Assembly (NCBI GenBank): GCA_014584605.1
Contig: JACTMO010000004.1
Coordinates: forward strand, 1-34,737
Length of the DNA: 34,737 bases
Source: Bacteroidota bacterium
GTDB lineage: Bacteria > Bacteroidota > Bacteroidia > Flavobacteriales_F > PHOS-HE28
Reading direction: 5' to 3'
Shown: positions 1 to 6,765 of the stretch, one piece after another
Layout: each line of letters opens with the position of its first letter
Position numbering within the stretch: the stretch's first letter is position 1
Notes under the pieces: model-generated
What the model was told of the DNA's origin: nothing
The model's input: the letters and a program-made list of their open reading frames with translations, nothing else
Databases searched by the model: none
Made by a program: the position numbers and the translations under genes

Positions 1-315
1 CAGAAGGCCTTCGACCTATCGGAGAGCAACCCGCTGATCGCGGACAGCCGCACCCTGTGCAATTCGGTGATCGAACGCCTGGGAACCGTGGTGCGCGGCA
101 AGGGCTTCCGCGTGCACCCGCGTTGCCGGTACCTGATCACCGATCTGAACTACGTGAAGCGGAAGCTCGACCATGAGGGCAAGGTCGGGATTCAGAAGAC
201 CGGGAAACTGGACTTCGCTCCGCTTGGCGCCGAGAGCATGGGCCACCTGTCGGACACCGTGCGCTACGCGATCCACATCTACCTGCGCACCTTCACGACG
301 ATCCCGCGATCGTAG
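1..315 (+). CDS. Terminase large subunit, C-terminal fragment (5' end outside window)
   Basis: The reading frame is open from base 1 and ends at TAG 313-315, leaving 104 residues with no start, so the gene is cut by the window edge. The fragment ends with GHLSDTVRYAIHIYLR. This matches the H-x-S-D-x-x-R-Y signature at the end of the RNase H-fold nuclease domain of phage packaging terminases, whose Asp is a metal ligand. The upstream stretch NPLIADSRTLCNSVIERLG resembles the segment before it in PBSX/N4-like large terminases. The protein would cut concatemeric DNA and drive packaging through the portal. The ATPase domain and the small subunit should lie off the left edge. A circular or permuted genome would place them after 34737. 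The family call rests on these short motifs. Confidence 0.75.
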   Translation, partial: QKAFDLSESNPLIADSRTLCNSVIERLGTVVRGKGFRVHPRCRYLITDLNYVKRKLDHEGKVGIQKTGKLDFAPLGAESMGHLSDTVRYAIHIYLRTFTTIPRS

Positions 316-324
316 CCGTGTGAG

Positions 325-332
325 TATGTTCG
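325..332 (+). promoter_or_regulatory. TAnnTTCG element (TATGTTCG) 4 nt before a GTG start
   Basis: TATGTTCG is followed by CAGC and then GTG at 337. It is the same TAnnTTCG-N4-start arrangement as before 14053, 14896 and 20284. Bacteroidota promoters carry a TAnnTTTG -7 box, so transcription would begin at or next to the start codon. No TTG is visible 19-21 nt upstream. Confidence 0.5.
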
Positions 333-336
333 CAGC

Positions 337-510
337 GTGTACCGCGTCAAGGATCGAAAGCAGGGCCCGATGCGCTTTGTGGGTGTTCACCTTCCCGACC
401 TCGGTGCTGGCGTGCCGCACGAGATCTACCTCAAGCCAGTCGGTCACGTTGTCGATGAGCGCGGGCGCGTACTGGTGAAGCACATAGGCTTCCGCATCGG
501 ACTGAACTGA
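337..510 (+). CDS. Small hypothetical protein, 57 aa, probable GTG start
   Basis: I do not recognise this protein. The GTG at 337 is chosen because TATGTTCG-CAGC lies directly upstream, matching the spacing seen at better-supported starts. An internal ATG at 370 would give a 46-residue protein. The peptide is mixed beta-like (MRFVGVHLPDLGAGVPHEIY), with no membrane segment or cysteine motif. Its TGA at 508-510 overlaps the next ATG at 510 by one base, so it is probably translationally coupled to that gene. It lies between terminase and the tail chaperone, so a structural or packaging accessory role is possible but not shown. A competing frame (ATG 326 to TGA 478) is R/S/T-rich and less convincing. 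Confidence 0.5.
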   Translation: MYRVKDRKQGPMRFVGVHLPDLGAGVPHEIYLKPVGHVVDERGRVLVKHIGFRIGLN

Positions 511-767
511 TGGAGTTCGCACCCTGCACGATCACGATGGACCTGCATCCGTCCTGCGACGTTCCCCCGAAGCCGGACGACTACGTGGTGTCCATCGGGG
601 CGACCCGTTCGGGAACCGTGTACCATGTGGCCCAGGCCTTTCACGTTCAGCGCCGGCGCCCGGCCCGTCCGCGCTACCGCTTGTCCTGCTACCGTGCCCC
701 GTTATCCGACGTTCTACGGCGTCGGCCTGGGCAGACCCTCTTCACCATGCACTGGAACCGCCGATGA
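510..767 (+). CDS. Small hypothetical protein, 85 aa
   Basis: The ATG at 510 overlaps the previous stop (TGATG), and the stop overlaps the next start as ATGA at 764-767. It therefore sits in a tightly coupled run. The protein has two cysteines in the first half and a basic second half rich in Arg and Pro (VQRRRPARPRYRLSCYRAP). No domain, signal peptide or membrane helix is visible. Genes in this position, just before the tail-assembly chaperone, often encode tail-tube or connector components. At 85 residues this is too small for a typical tube protein, so its role is unknown. Confidence 0.55.
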   Translation: MEFAPCTITMDLHPSCDVPPKPDDYVVSIGATRSGTVYHVAQAFHVQRRRPARPRYRLSCYRAPLSDVLRRRPGQTLFTMHWNRR

Positions 768-1255
768 GCACCACGACCCCGAAAAGCCGCACCTGGACCT
801 CTCCGGAGGGCGTCACCTTCACAGCCGTTGAGGTCTACCGTGACCAAGCCGGCCACGTGTACTATGGGTTCGAGGACCCCCTGAAGATGCCAGCCGCGCG
901 CGCCATCGAGGCGGAGCTGGCCGCCGAGTGGGCCAACCTGAACGTGACCCGGGACGACCTTCGGGCCTTCCTGGCATCCATGCGAGAGCACGGGCAGAAG
1001 GGCGACATCGTGGGTCTGTTCCAGGTGCTCGCCAACCTGCAGGACCGTGTGGAGTGGGCGTGTGAGGGCCGGAGCCTGCTGGAACTCGCCAAGGTGTACT
1101 ACCTGGTCGACGACGAGCCGATCGAACGGACCACCGAGAGGCACAACGAGATCAAGGCCCGAGCATGGGCGAGCGACAACGCCGCCAAGGGTTTTTTTTT
1201 GCGCGAAGCGTTTTCTCGGAGTTCTCCGCCAGCGATATCCTCGCCTATTCGGTAG
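764..1255 (+). CDS. Tail assembly chaperone, zero-frame product (gpG-like), 163 aa
   Basis: The assignment is positional plus architectural. The gene lies immediately upstream of the tape-measure gene and ends in a slippery homopolymer. Lambda-type phages keep their G/GT chaperone pair there and make the longer form by programmed frameshift. The body is acidic and helical (AARAIEAELAAEWANLN, DLRAFLASMREHGQKGDI). The zero frame reads through T9 (1192-1200) and stops at TAG 1253-1255, giving a short basic tail (LREAFSRSSPPAISSPIR) that looks non-coding. The chaperone would coat the tape-measure protein while the tail tube polymerises. No sequence homology to a named chaperone is claimed. Confidence 0.6.
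   Translation: MSTTTPKSRTWTSPEGVTFTAVEVYRDQAGHVYYGFEDPLKMPAARAIEAELAAEWANLNVTRDDLRAFLASMREHGQKGDIVGLFQVLANLQDRVEWACEGRSLLELAKVYYLVDDEPIERTTERHNEIKARAWASDNAAKGFFLREAFSRSSPPAISSPIR
1192..1200 (+). other. T9 slippery run in the tail-chaperone gene
   Basis: Nine T residues are read in the zero frame as ggT TTT TTT TTg. This contains T-TTT-TTT (1192-1198), a perfect X-XXY-YYZ heptamer for -1 slippage. Transcriptional slippage on T9 or a miscalled homopolymer length would give the same picture. Downstream, 1201-1296 looks coding in the -1 frame. Confidence 0.6.
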
Positions 1256-1553
1256 CTCGGGAGACGATCGCGATGCGGCTACGCAAAGAGCGGACATCGA
1301 GCAGCAGCGCGCCAAAGCGCGATCGCGCAGCATCTATGAAGTCCTTCTTAGAAGGCGCGACGAGGTCGAAGCACAAGCCTTCCTAGCGTGCAAGGAGCTT
1401 CCGAGTGAGGTGGACAAGCTGCTGCGCACGACAGCGGACAACTACTACTCGGTGTTGTCTACCTTCGTCCACGTTGTCGCGTTAAGGTCGAGCAAGGAAG
1501 AGAGCAACACCAACGACGGGAAGGGCCGTCGAACATCTTCGGGCCATGGCTGA
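1198..1553 (+). other. Shifted-frame extension of the tail chaperone (gpGT-like)
   Basis: After a -1 slip on T9 the frame reads FFFARSVFSEFSASDILAYS and onward to TAG 1384-1386, giving a fused product of about 207 residues. My hand count gives 23 of 31 codons in 1201-1296 ending in G or C in this frame, against 16 of 31 in the remaining frame. From about 1293 the remaining frame looks equally good and more protein-like (ADIEQQRAKARSRSIYEVLL). It runs to TGA 1551-1553 and overlaps the tape-measure ATG by 8 bases. Either the true extension stops at 1386, or a second -1 shift near 1290 carries it to 1553, or the shift at T9 is -2/+1. The sequence alone does not decide between these. Confidence 0.45.
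1534..1541 (+). promoter_or_regulatory. Degenerate TAnnTTCG-like box (CATCTTCG) 4 nt before the tape-measure ATG
   Basis: CATCTTCG-GGCC-ATGG keeps the 4-nt spacing of the other start-proximal boxes but has C in place of the first T. A full TACCTTCG also lies at 1460-1467, 78 bases upstream, and could give a transcript with a leader. Both are weaker than the exact cases. Confidence 0.25.
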
Positions 1554-4506
1554 TGCAGTGAACAACGTGATCTTCCGCCTGACCACGAAGGTCGAAGGCG
1601 AAGACGGAACGCGGAAGCTCGCCGATGGCATCGCCGACGCGGATGAGGGCTTCAAGCGAGCACAGAACAGCGCCACGGACTTCGAGAAGAAGGTGGCCGG
1701 AGCCGGGCGCACCACCAGCCGAACCGCGGACGACATGCGCACGGGTGGCGCGCGCGTGAAGCAGCTCGGCGCCGAGGCTGAGGTGGCCGGTAAGAAGGTC
1801 GAAGGCCTGGGCAACCGGATCAGCAGCAGCGCCAAGGCGTTCCTGGCCTTCGCTGGGGTCGACGCCACCGTGCGCGGTGCTATTGCATTGGTCAGCAGCG
1901 GCTTCGGGACGATCCGGGACTTCGAGCAGGAGGTGGCCGCCCTTTCCAGCATCACCGGGGCCACCGGGGGCGACCTCGAGTTTCTGAAGGACCAGGCCAA
2001 GGAGGTCGCCACCGTGTCCACCGTGTCAGCCATTGATGCCGTGCGCGCGTTCAAGGCGATCGGCTCGGCACGCCCGGACCTGCTGGCGAACAAAGAGGCC
2101 CTGGCCGCCGTGACGAAGGAGGCGATCGCGCTCAGCGAGGCCGCCGAGATCAACCTGGCTGACGCCGGATCGGCCGTGGCCGCTGCCATGAACCAGTTCG
2201 GCCTGGGTGCCGATCAGGCCGCGCGCATCGTGAACGTGTTGGCGGCCGGCTCCCTTGAAGGTGCCGCCGACGTGAACCTGCTCCGGGACAGCATCGGGAA
2301 GGTGGGTACCGTCATGGCCGCGAACAACATCAACCTCGAGACCGGCACAGCGCTGATCGAGACGCTGGCCGAGAAGAACATCCAGGGCGCAGAGGCGGGC
2401 ACGCAGTTGCGCAACGTGATCCTGCGCCTGGCGACCAGTGGGAAGGGCTTCGTGGACGGCCAGTTCGACATGGTGGCCGCATTGGAGCAGACCAAGGCGG
2501 AGCTCGATGCCATCGCCGACCCCGCCAAGCGCGCCGAGCAGGCGACGAAGCTCTTCGGGTTGGAGAGTGCCACCGCGGGGAACATCCTGCTCGACAACGT
2601 GGCCAGGATCGAGGAGTTCACCGCCAAGGTCACCGGTACGAACGTCGCGTACGAGCAGCAGGCGAAGAACACGGCCACGGTGAACGCGGCCCTGGCGAAG
2701 CTCCGCAACGCATGGGCCGACGTGGTGCTCAGCTTCGAGAGCAGCACGGGGGTCATTCGCGACGTGGTGCTGTTCCTGGCCGACAACCTCAAGGCCATCT
2801 TCGTCGCCCTGGGCACCGTGGTCGGTGCGCTCACTGCGTACTTCCTGGCGACGCGTGCGGTAGCCGCGGTGACCGCCTTGTACCGGGGCTACTTGGTGGT
2901 CATGACCGTGCTGCAGCTGCGGTATGGAACGGCGACCGCGGCGAGCACACTGGCGACCCGGGCCCTGTCCGTTGCCATGCGGGCGGTGCCCATCCTTGCC
3001 CTGGTGTCCGCCCTTGCCCTGGCCGCTGAGAAGCTGGGGTTCTTCAAGATCAGCGCGGAAGAGGCCGCCACCGCGAACGACAAGCTCAACGAGAGCCGCC
3101 GGCAGACGTTGAAGACCGAGCAGGAGCTCAACCGGGCAACCCGTGGCATTGAAGCGCAGTACGCCAACCTCAGCAAGCTGAACGAGGACCAGGCAAGGCA
3201 GCTCCTTCAGACCATCGACCAGCAGATCCAGGCCATCGATGCACAGGGCGCCAAGGCCATCGAGGCGGAGGCAAAGTCCAGCGCCGAGATCGAGGCCATC
3301 CGGGCACGGCGCGCACAGCGCATCGCCGAGATCGAAGCTCAACTGCAGACCGAGGCGGACCAGGGCCGCCGGTTCGACCTCAGCTTGGAGCTCGACGCCC
3401 TGCGATCCTCGGAGAGCGAGAAGCGTGAGGTGCGCCGCACGATCAACACGGCCATCACCGCGGACGACGCCGCCGCCGCCAAGCAGCGCCTCCTGGGCAC
3501 GCGCGCGGAGGTCGAAGCCCGGATCAAGGAGCTGCAGCGGTTGTCCGGTGCTGACCCGGAGGCCGTGAACGCTGGCACGATCAAAGCGCTGGAAAAGCGA
3601 CAGCAGGACCTGCGGAAGAAGCTCAGCGAAACGCTCCGCATCGGCTCGCCGGAGTTCTTCAAGGTGCGGGACGAGTTCATCCAGGTGTCGAAGGAGTTGG
3701 CTGACGCCCAGGCCCTGTTGAGCGACCCCAAGGAGGCACCCCTGAAAGGCTCGGTCGCCTTCCTTGAACGTGAGGTGACCCGGCTGAAAGAGCAGCTGAG
3801 CGGACTGCCTGAAGATGCCCAGGGTATCGACGCCGTGCGCGAGGCCCTGTTCGCCACCGAGGACAAGCTGGCCGAACTGAAGAAGCGGTTGTTCGAGCGG
3901 CCGGATGACGAGGGCACCAAGGACGCCCTGCTCAGTGAGCTCGACGAGCGGGAGCGTCACCAGCTCGCCTTGTTCGACATCGAGCAGGAGGGCAACCTGG
4001 TCCGTGCCCGAAACGCACAGGCCAGCGATGAAGAGCTGGCCCGCATCGAAGCCGACGGCAACCGGCGCCGGCTGGAGCAGGAACTGGCCTTCGCACGCGA
4101 GCGCTTGGAGATCCTGCTCAACAGCTTGGACGCTGAGGAGGAGGAGGTCACGCGCGCCCGTAACGCCGTGGCAGAGATCGAGGCCCGGCTGAAGATCCCC
4201 GCGATCCAGACCACGGAGGCCAAGCGCTCGGTGCGCGAGCTGGTGGACGAGGTCACCGAGGGCGCCGCACAGATCGCACAGGCAGGAGCGGCGGCCTGGC
4301 GTGCCTGGGGTGATGCCCAGGCCCAAATGATCGACCGGCAGATCCAGCAGGAGGAGGCCCGCATTGAAGCCGTGAAGGACCTGGCAGAGCGTGGCAACGC
4401 GGTCCTGTACGAGGAAGAGAAGAAGCGGCTCCGCGACAGGCCGAAGCCACCGCACAGGCGATCGTTGCCATTGCCCGGGCAGCAGCCGAGGGCGGCGGCT
4501 GGTTGA
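1546..4506 (+). CDS. Tail tape-measure protein, main reading frame (986 codons, C-terminus out of frame)
   Basis: The N-terminal third carries the PhageMin_Tail/TP901-type core. Recognisable stretches are FEQEVAALSSITGATGGDLE, DLLANKEALAAVTKEAIALS and LETGTALIETLAEKNIQGAE, at about residues 125-300. A hydrophobic zone follows at about 410-500 (FLADNLKAIFVALGTVVGAL and beyond), and a long charged coiled coil runs from about 510 to 960. Such proteins set tail length and pass into the cell during DNA ejection. The last ~22 residues of this frame (RPKPPHRRSLPLPGQQPRAAAG) are Pro/Arg-rich and look like the wrong frame. The natural continuation is in the -1 frame from about 4432. With it the protein would be about 1,160 residues. 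Confidence 0.9.
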   Translation: MADAVNNVIFRLTTKVEGEDGTRKLADGIADADEGFKRAQNSATDFEKKVAGAGRTTSRTADDMRTGGARVKQLGAEAEVAGKKVEGLGNRISSSAKAFLAFAGVDATVRGAIALVSSGFGTIRDFEQEVAALSSITGATGGDLEFLKDQAKEVATVSTVSAIDAVRAFKAIGSARPDLLANKEALAAVTKEAIALSEAAEINLADAGSAVAAAMNQFGLGADQAARIVNVLAAGSLEGAADVNLLRDSIGKVGTVMAANNINLETGTALIETLAEKNIQGAEAGTQLRNVILRLATSGKGFVDGQFDMVAALEQTKAELDAIADPAKRAEQATKLFGLESATAGNILLDNVARIEEFTAKVTGTNVAYEQQAKNTATVNAALAKLRNAWADVVLSFESSTGVIRDVVLFLADNLKAIFVALGTVVGALTAYFLATRAVAAVTALYRGYLVVMTVLQLRYGTATAASTLATRALSVAMRAVPILALVSALALAAEKLGFFKISAEEAATANDKLNESRRQTLKTEQELNRATRGIEAQYANLSKLNEDQARQLLQTIDQQIQAIDAQGAKAIEAEAKSSAEIEAIRARRAQRIAEIEAQLQTEADQGRRFDLSLELDALRSSESEKREVRRTINTAITADDAAAAKQRLLGTRAEVEARIKELQRLSGADPEAVNAGTIKALEKRQQDLRKKLSETLRIGSPEFFKVRDEFIQVSKELADAQALLSDPKEAPLKGSVAFLEREVTRLKEQLSGLPEDAQGIDAVREALFATEDKLAELKKRLFERPDDEGTKDALLSELDERERHQLALFDIEQEGNLVRARNAQASDEELARIEADGNRRRLEQELAFARERLEILLNSLDAEEEEVTRARNAVAEIEARLKIPAIQTTEAKRSVRELVDEVTEGAAQIAQAGAAAWRAWGDAQAQMIDRQIQQEEARIEAVKDLAERGNAVLYEEEKKRLRDRPKPPHRRSLPLPGQQPRAAAG

Positions 4507-5033
4507 GCGCGGTCACCATTGCGGCAACCCTGGTGAGCCTGGCGGCCGGCTTCGTTTCAGCCCGCCAGCTGGCCGAAACGTCGGTCCCGGAATACTACAC
4601 CGGTGGCCCGGCTCCGTGGAGCCCCAAGGGCGGATTCACCGGCTCCGGCGACCCCCGGCAGAGCTCCACGGCCATCGGTCCCAAGCCCTACCGGTATCAC
4701 CGGATGGAGTACGTCATGCCGCACGAGGTGGTGGGCACCGGCGACAACCTTCGGGAGTTCGAGCGCATCCACCGCAACGGGATCGACATCGCTGCCGAAC
4801 GCCGAAGCCTGATCCAGCGCCTTTCCCGCGGCCGGATGAACATGGATCAGATGATGCCCCCGGGCGTGAAGCTGGTGGTGGCCGGTGGTGGGATGAGCGA
4901 CGAGCAGGTCGACCGCATCGTGCGTGCCATTGCCGACAAGCCGGTCCCGGACTTCCACCTGGATGACGAGGGCCTGCACCGCTCCATTGTGACCAGGCAG
5001 AGCCGCGAAGCAGCCAAGAACACCCGCCGATGA
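4436..5033 (+). CDS. C-terminal segment of the tape-measure protein in the -1 frame
   Basis: From about 4436 the -1 frame reads QAEATAQAIVAIARAAAEGG, then a hydrophobic helix (LSAVTIAATLVSLAAGFVSA). A Gly/Tyr-rich tail follows with GGFTGSGDPR and YRYHRMEYVMPHEVVGTGDN. This is the usual end of Bacteroidota-phage tape-measure proteins: an Ala-rich helix, then a glycine patch, then a motif like HGGEYV. There is no convincing independent start. The first start-type codon after the join is TTG at 4503, inside the helix. I read it as the same gene, broken by one missing base or by a frameshift between about 4425 and 4445. The stop TGA 5031-5033 overlaps the next ATG at 5030. Confidence 0.7.
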
Positions 5034-6763
5034 TCGTTGTCTACCTGAACGGCCAACCCGTACCGCCCGAAGAGGTGGACGGCGAGCGCGGTAGTACGCT
5101 CCAGTACGTGTTCGAAGATGACCGTGGCAGCACGCTGACGAAGAAGATGAGCGGCGAGCTCACCTTTCGCGGCCAGGCATACGAGGTCCTTCGCGCCGCC
5201 CTGGTTGACAACCCCGGCGGCAAGCTGGCGTCCGTACCGATCGAGGTGTGGGAGGTGTGCGGAGCCAAGCGCGCCAACCTGCTCCGTGGCGAGATCCGAG
5301 GTGACATGGTGAGCTGGTGCGAAGGCGAGTGCTCGATCAAGGCCTCCGCTGTGGAGAAGACCGAGCTCACCGATGCAGCGGACTGCCTGTTGAACACCCT
5401 GGTGTTCGACAACCGCAACGGGTTCCTGGATCAGCCGCACCCGAAGATGGTCTACTGCGACGAGATCCGGCCGGACTGGTTGCAGCACGTGCAGCTGATC
5501 GTGGCGTTTGCCACGCTGATCGCCATCAACTCGCTGACCCCGATCGTGATGATCTTCGCGAGCGTGGTCAATACGATCAACCTGCTGATCACGATCACCA
5601 ACAGCCTCACGGGGGGCAACACCGACCTGATCGACTTCAGTGGGGGCAACGAGCCCACGCCGGACGTGCTGGCCGACTGGTACCACCTGCTCGAGGACCT
5701 GCGATCGGTCGCTCTGGGCTGCGGCCGCCGGCACCCGAGCCCGCTGCTGCGGAAGTACATCGAGAACGTGTGCACGATCTGCGGCCTGTCGTTCCAGTCG
5801 AGCATCCTGAACAACCCGCAGTCGGACTACTGGAACACCGTCTACTGGTCGGCTCCTGTGAAGCGCGGCATCGAGCCCACGGATAGCGTTCCGTTCATCT
5901 ACGAGAACCGGCCCATCAAGACCGGGGAGACGTTCATGGCCGACCTGCGGGAGACGTTCAATGCGAAGAGCCGCATCCTGGGCAATGTCCTGCACTTCGA
6001 GCGGCGCGATATGATCCCCGGCGATCAGCTGTGGATCGACGTGGACGAGCTCAGGGCCCAGGGGCGTATGGTCAATGAGGTCTGCTGGCAGTGGGCGAAG
6101 GAAGAGGCTCCGGCCTTCCTGAACATCCACTTCCTGCCGGATGGCGTGGACGTGGTGGGCACCGAAGGCACCGAACGGTTCTCGGAGATCGTCGAGTGGA
6201 ACAGCCCGCCGAGCAGCACGCAACGCGGGGAGAAGTTGCAGTTGATCCCCTTCGGCACCCCGCGCTTCCGCCGCGATGGGATCGAAGCCGACATTCGCGA
6301 CAGCTACCTGTGGCTCCCTGGCATCTTCCCGGACATCGTGAAGTACAACAACGTGATGTTGCTGGAGATGGGCATCGGCGCCGCGCCGAAACTGATCGTG
6401 TGGGACGGTGAGAGCATGGAGTTCGGCATTGCACGGAAGTACACGGTCCCGGGGTACGAGCTGGACGAGCCGCAGAACTACAACTTCCCCTATCAGCTCA
6501 ACGAGTTCGGTGTAGCGCCGAACACGATCTACCCGCCGGACCAGCCGAACATGGGGCTCTATGGGAGGTTCTGGGCGGTGAACAACCCGCGCGTGAACGG
6601 CGTGCGGTACCAGGAGTTCACCTTCGCGTTCCGCTACCGGATCGAGGACCTGCAGAACCTTCCGCAGTACCCCACCGTCAACCTCGGCCAGTACACCGGC
6701 CGCATCCTGGACATGACCGTCAACAGCGCCGAGCAGACGATCTTCGTGCACGGAACCACCTGA
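5030..6763 (+). CDS. Tail-tip / baseplate-hub-like protein with an internal hydrophobic segment, 577 aa
   Basis: Its position directly after the tape measure, coupled by ATGA, is that of distal-tail and hub proteins, which close the tail and contact the cell surface. I recognise no named domain. Residues about 155-191 form an uninterrupted hydrophobic stretch (LIVAFATLIAINSLTPIVMI and onward), unusual for a soluble virion protein and long enough to cross a membrane. Cysteines are frequent in the first 260 residues, including CGRRHP and ENVCTICG. The C-terminal half is aromatic and beta-rich (YWSAPVKRG, FAFRYRIEDLQNLPQYP). A role in membrane penetration during ejection is an inference from the hydrophobic segment and the gene order. 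Confidence 0.6.
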   Translation: MIVVYLNGQPVPPEEVDGERGSTLQYVFEDDRGSTLTKKMSGELTFRGQAYEVLRAALVDNPGGKLASVPIEVWEVCGAKRANLLRGEIRGDMVSWCEGECSIKASAVEKTELTDAADCLLNTLVFDNRNGFLDQPHPKMVYCDEIRPDWLQHVQLIVAFATLIAINSLTPIVMIFASVVNTINLLITITNSLTGGNTDLIDFSGGNEPTPDVLADWYHLLEDLRSVALGCGRRHPSPLLRKYIENVCTICGLSFQSSILNNPQSDYWNTVYWSAPVKRGIEPTDSVPFIYENRPIKTGETFMADLRETFNAKSRILGNVLHFERRDMIPGDQLWIDVDELRAQGRMVNEVCWQWAKEEAPAFLNIHFLPDGVDVVGTEGTERFSEIVEWNSPPSSTQRGEKLQLIPFGTPRFRRDGIEADIRDSYLWLPGIFPDIVKYNNVMLLEMGIGAAPKLIVWDGESMEFGIARKYTVPGYELDEPQNYNFPYQLNEFGVAPNTIYPPDQPNMGLYGRFWAVNNPRVNGVRYQEFTFAFRYRIEDLQNLPQYPTVNLGQYTGRILDMTVNSAEQTIFVHGTT

Positions 6764-6765
6764 CC

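Noticed and set aside
1460..1467. TACCTTCG as a main promoter for the tape-measure gene
   Set aside because: It lies 78 bases from the start, inside sequence that is probably coding. A few matches to TAnnTTCG are expected by chance in a window of this size.
2026..4455. Very long open frame on the - strand opposite the tape-measure gene
   Set aside because: It mirrors the GC-rich third positions of the + strand gene, has no plausible start context and encodes Leu/Gly/Gln-rich low-complexity sequence. Similar shadows occur at 4847-6775, 7036-9282 and 17291-20044.
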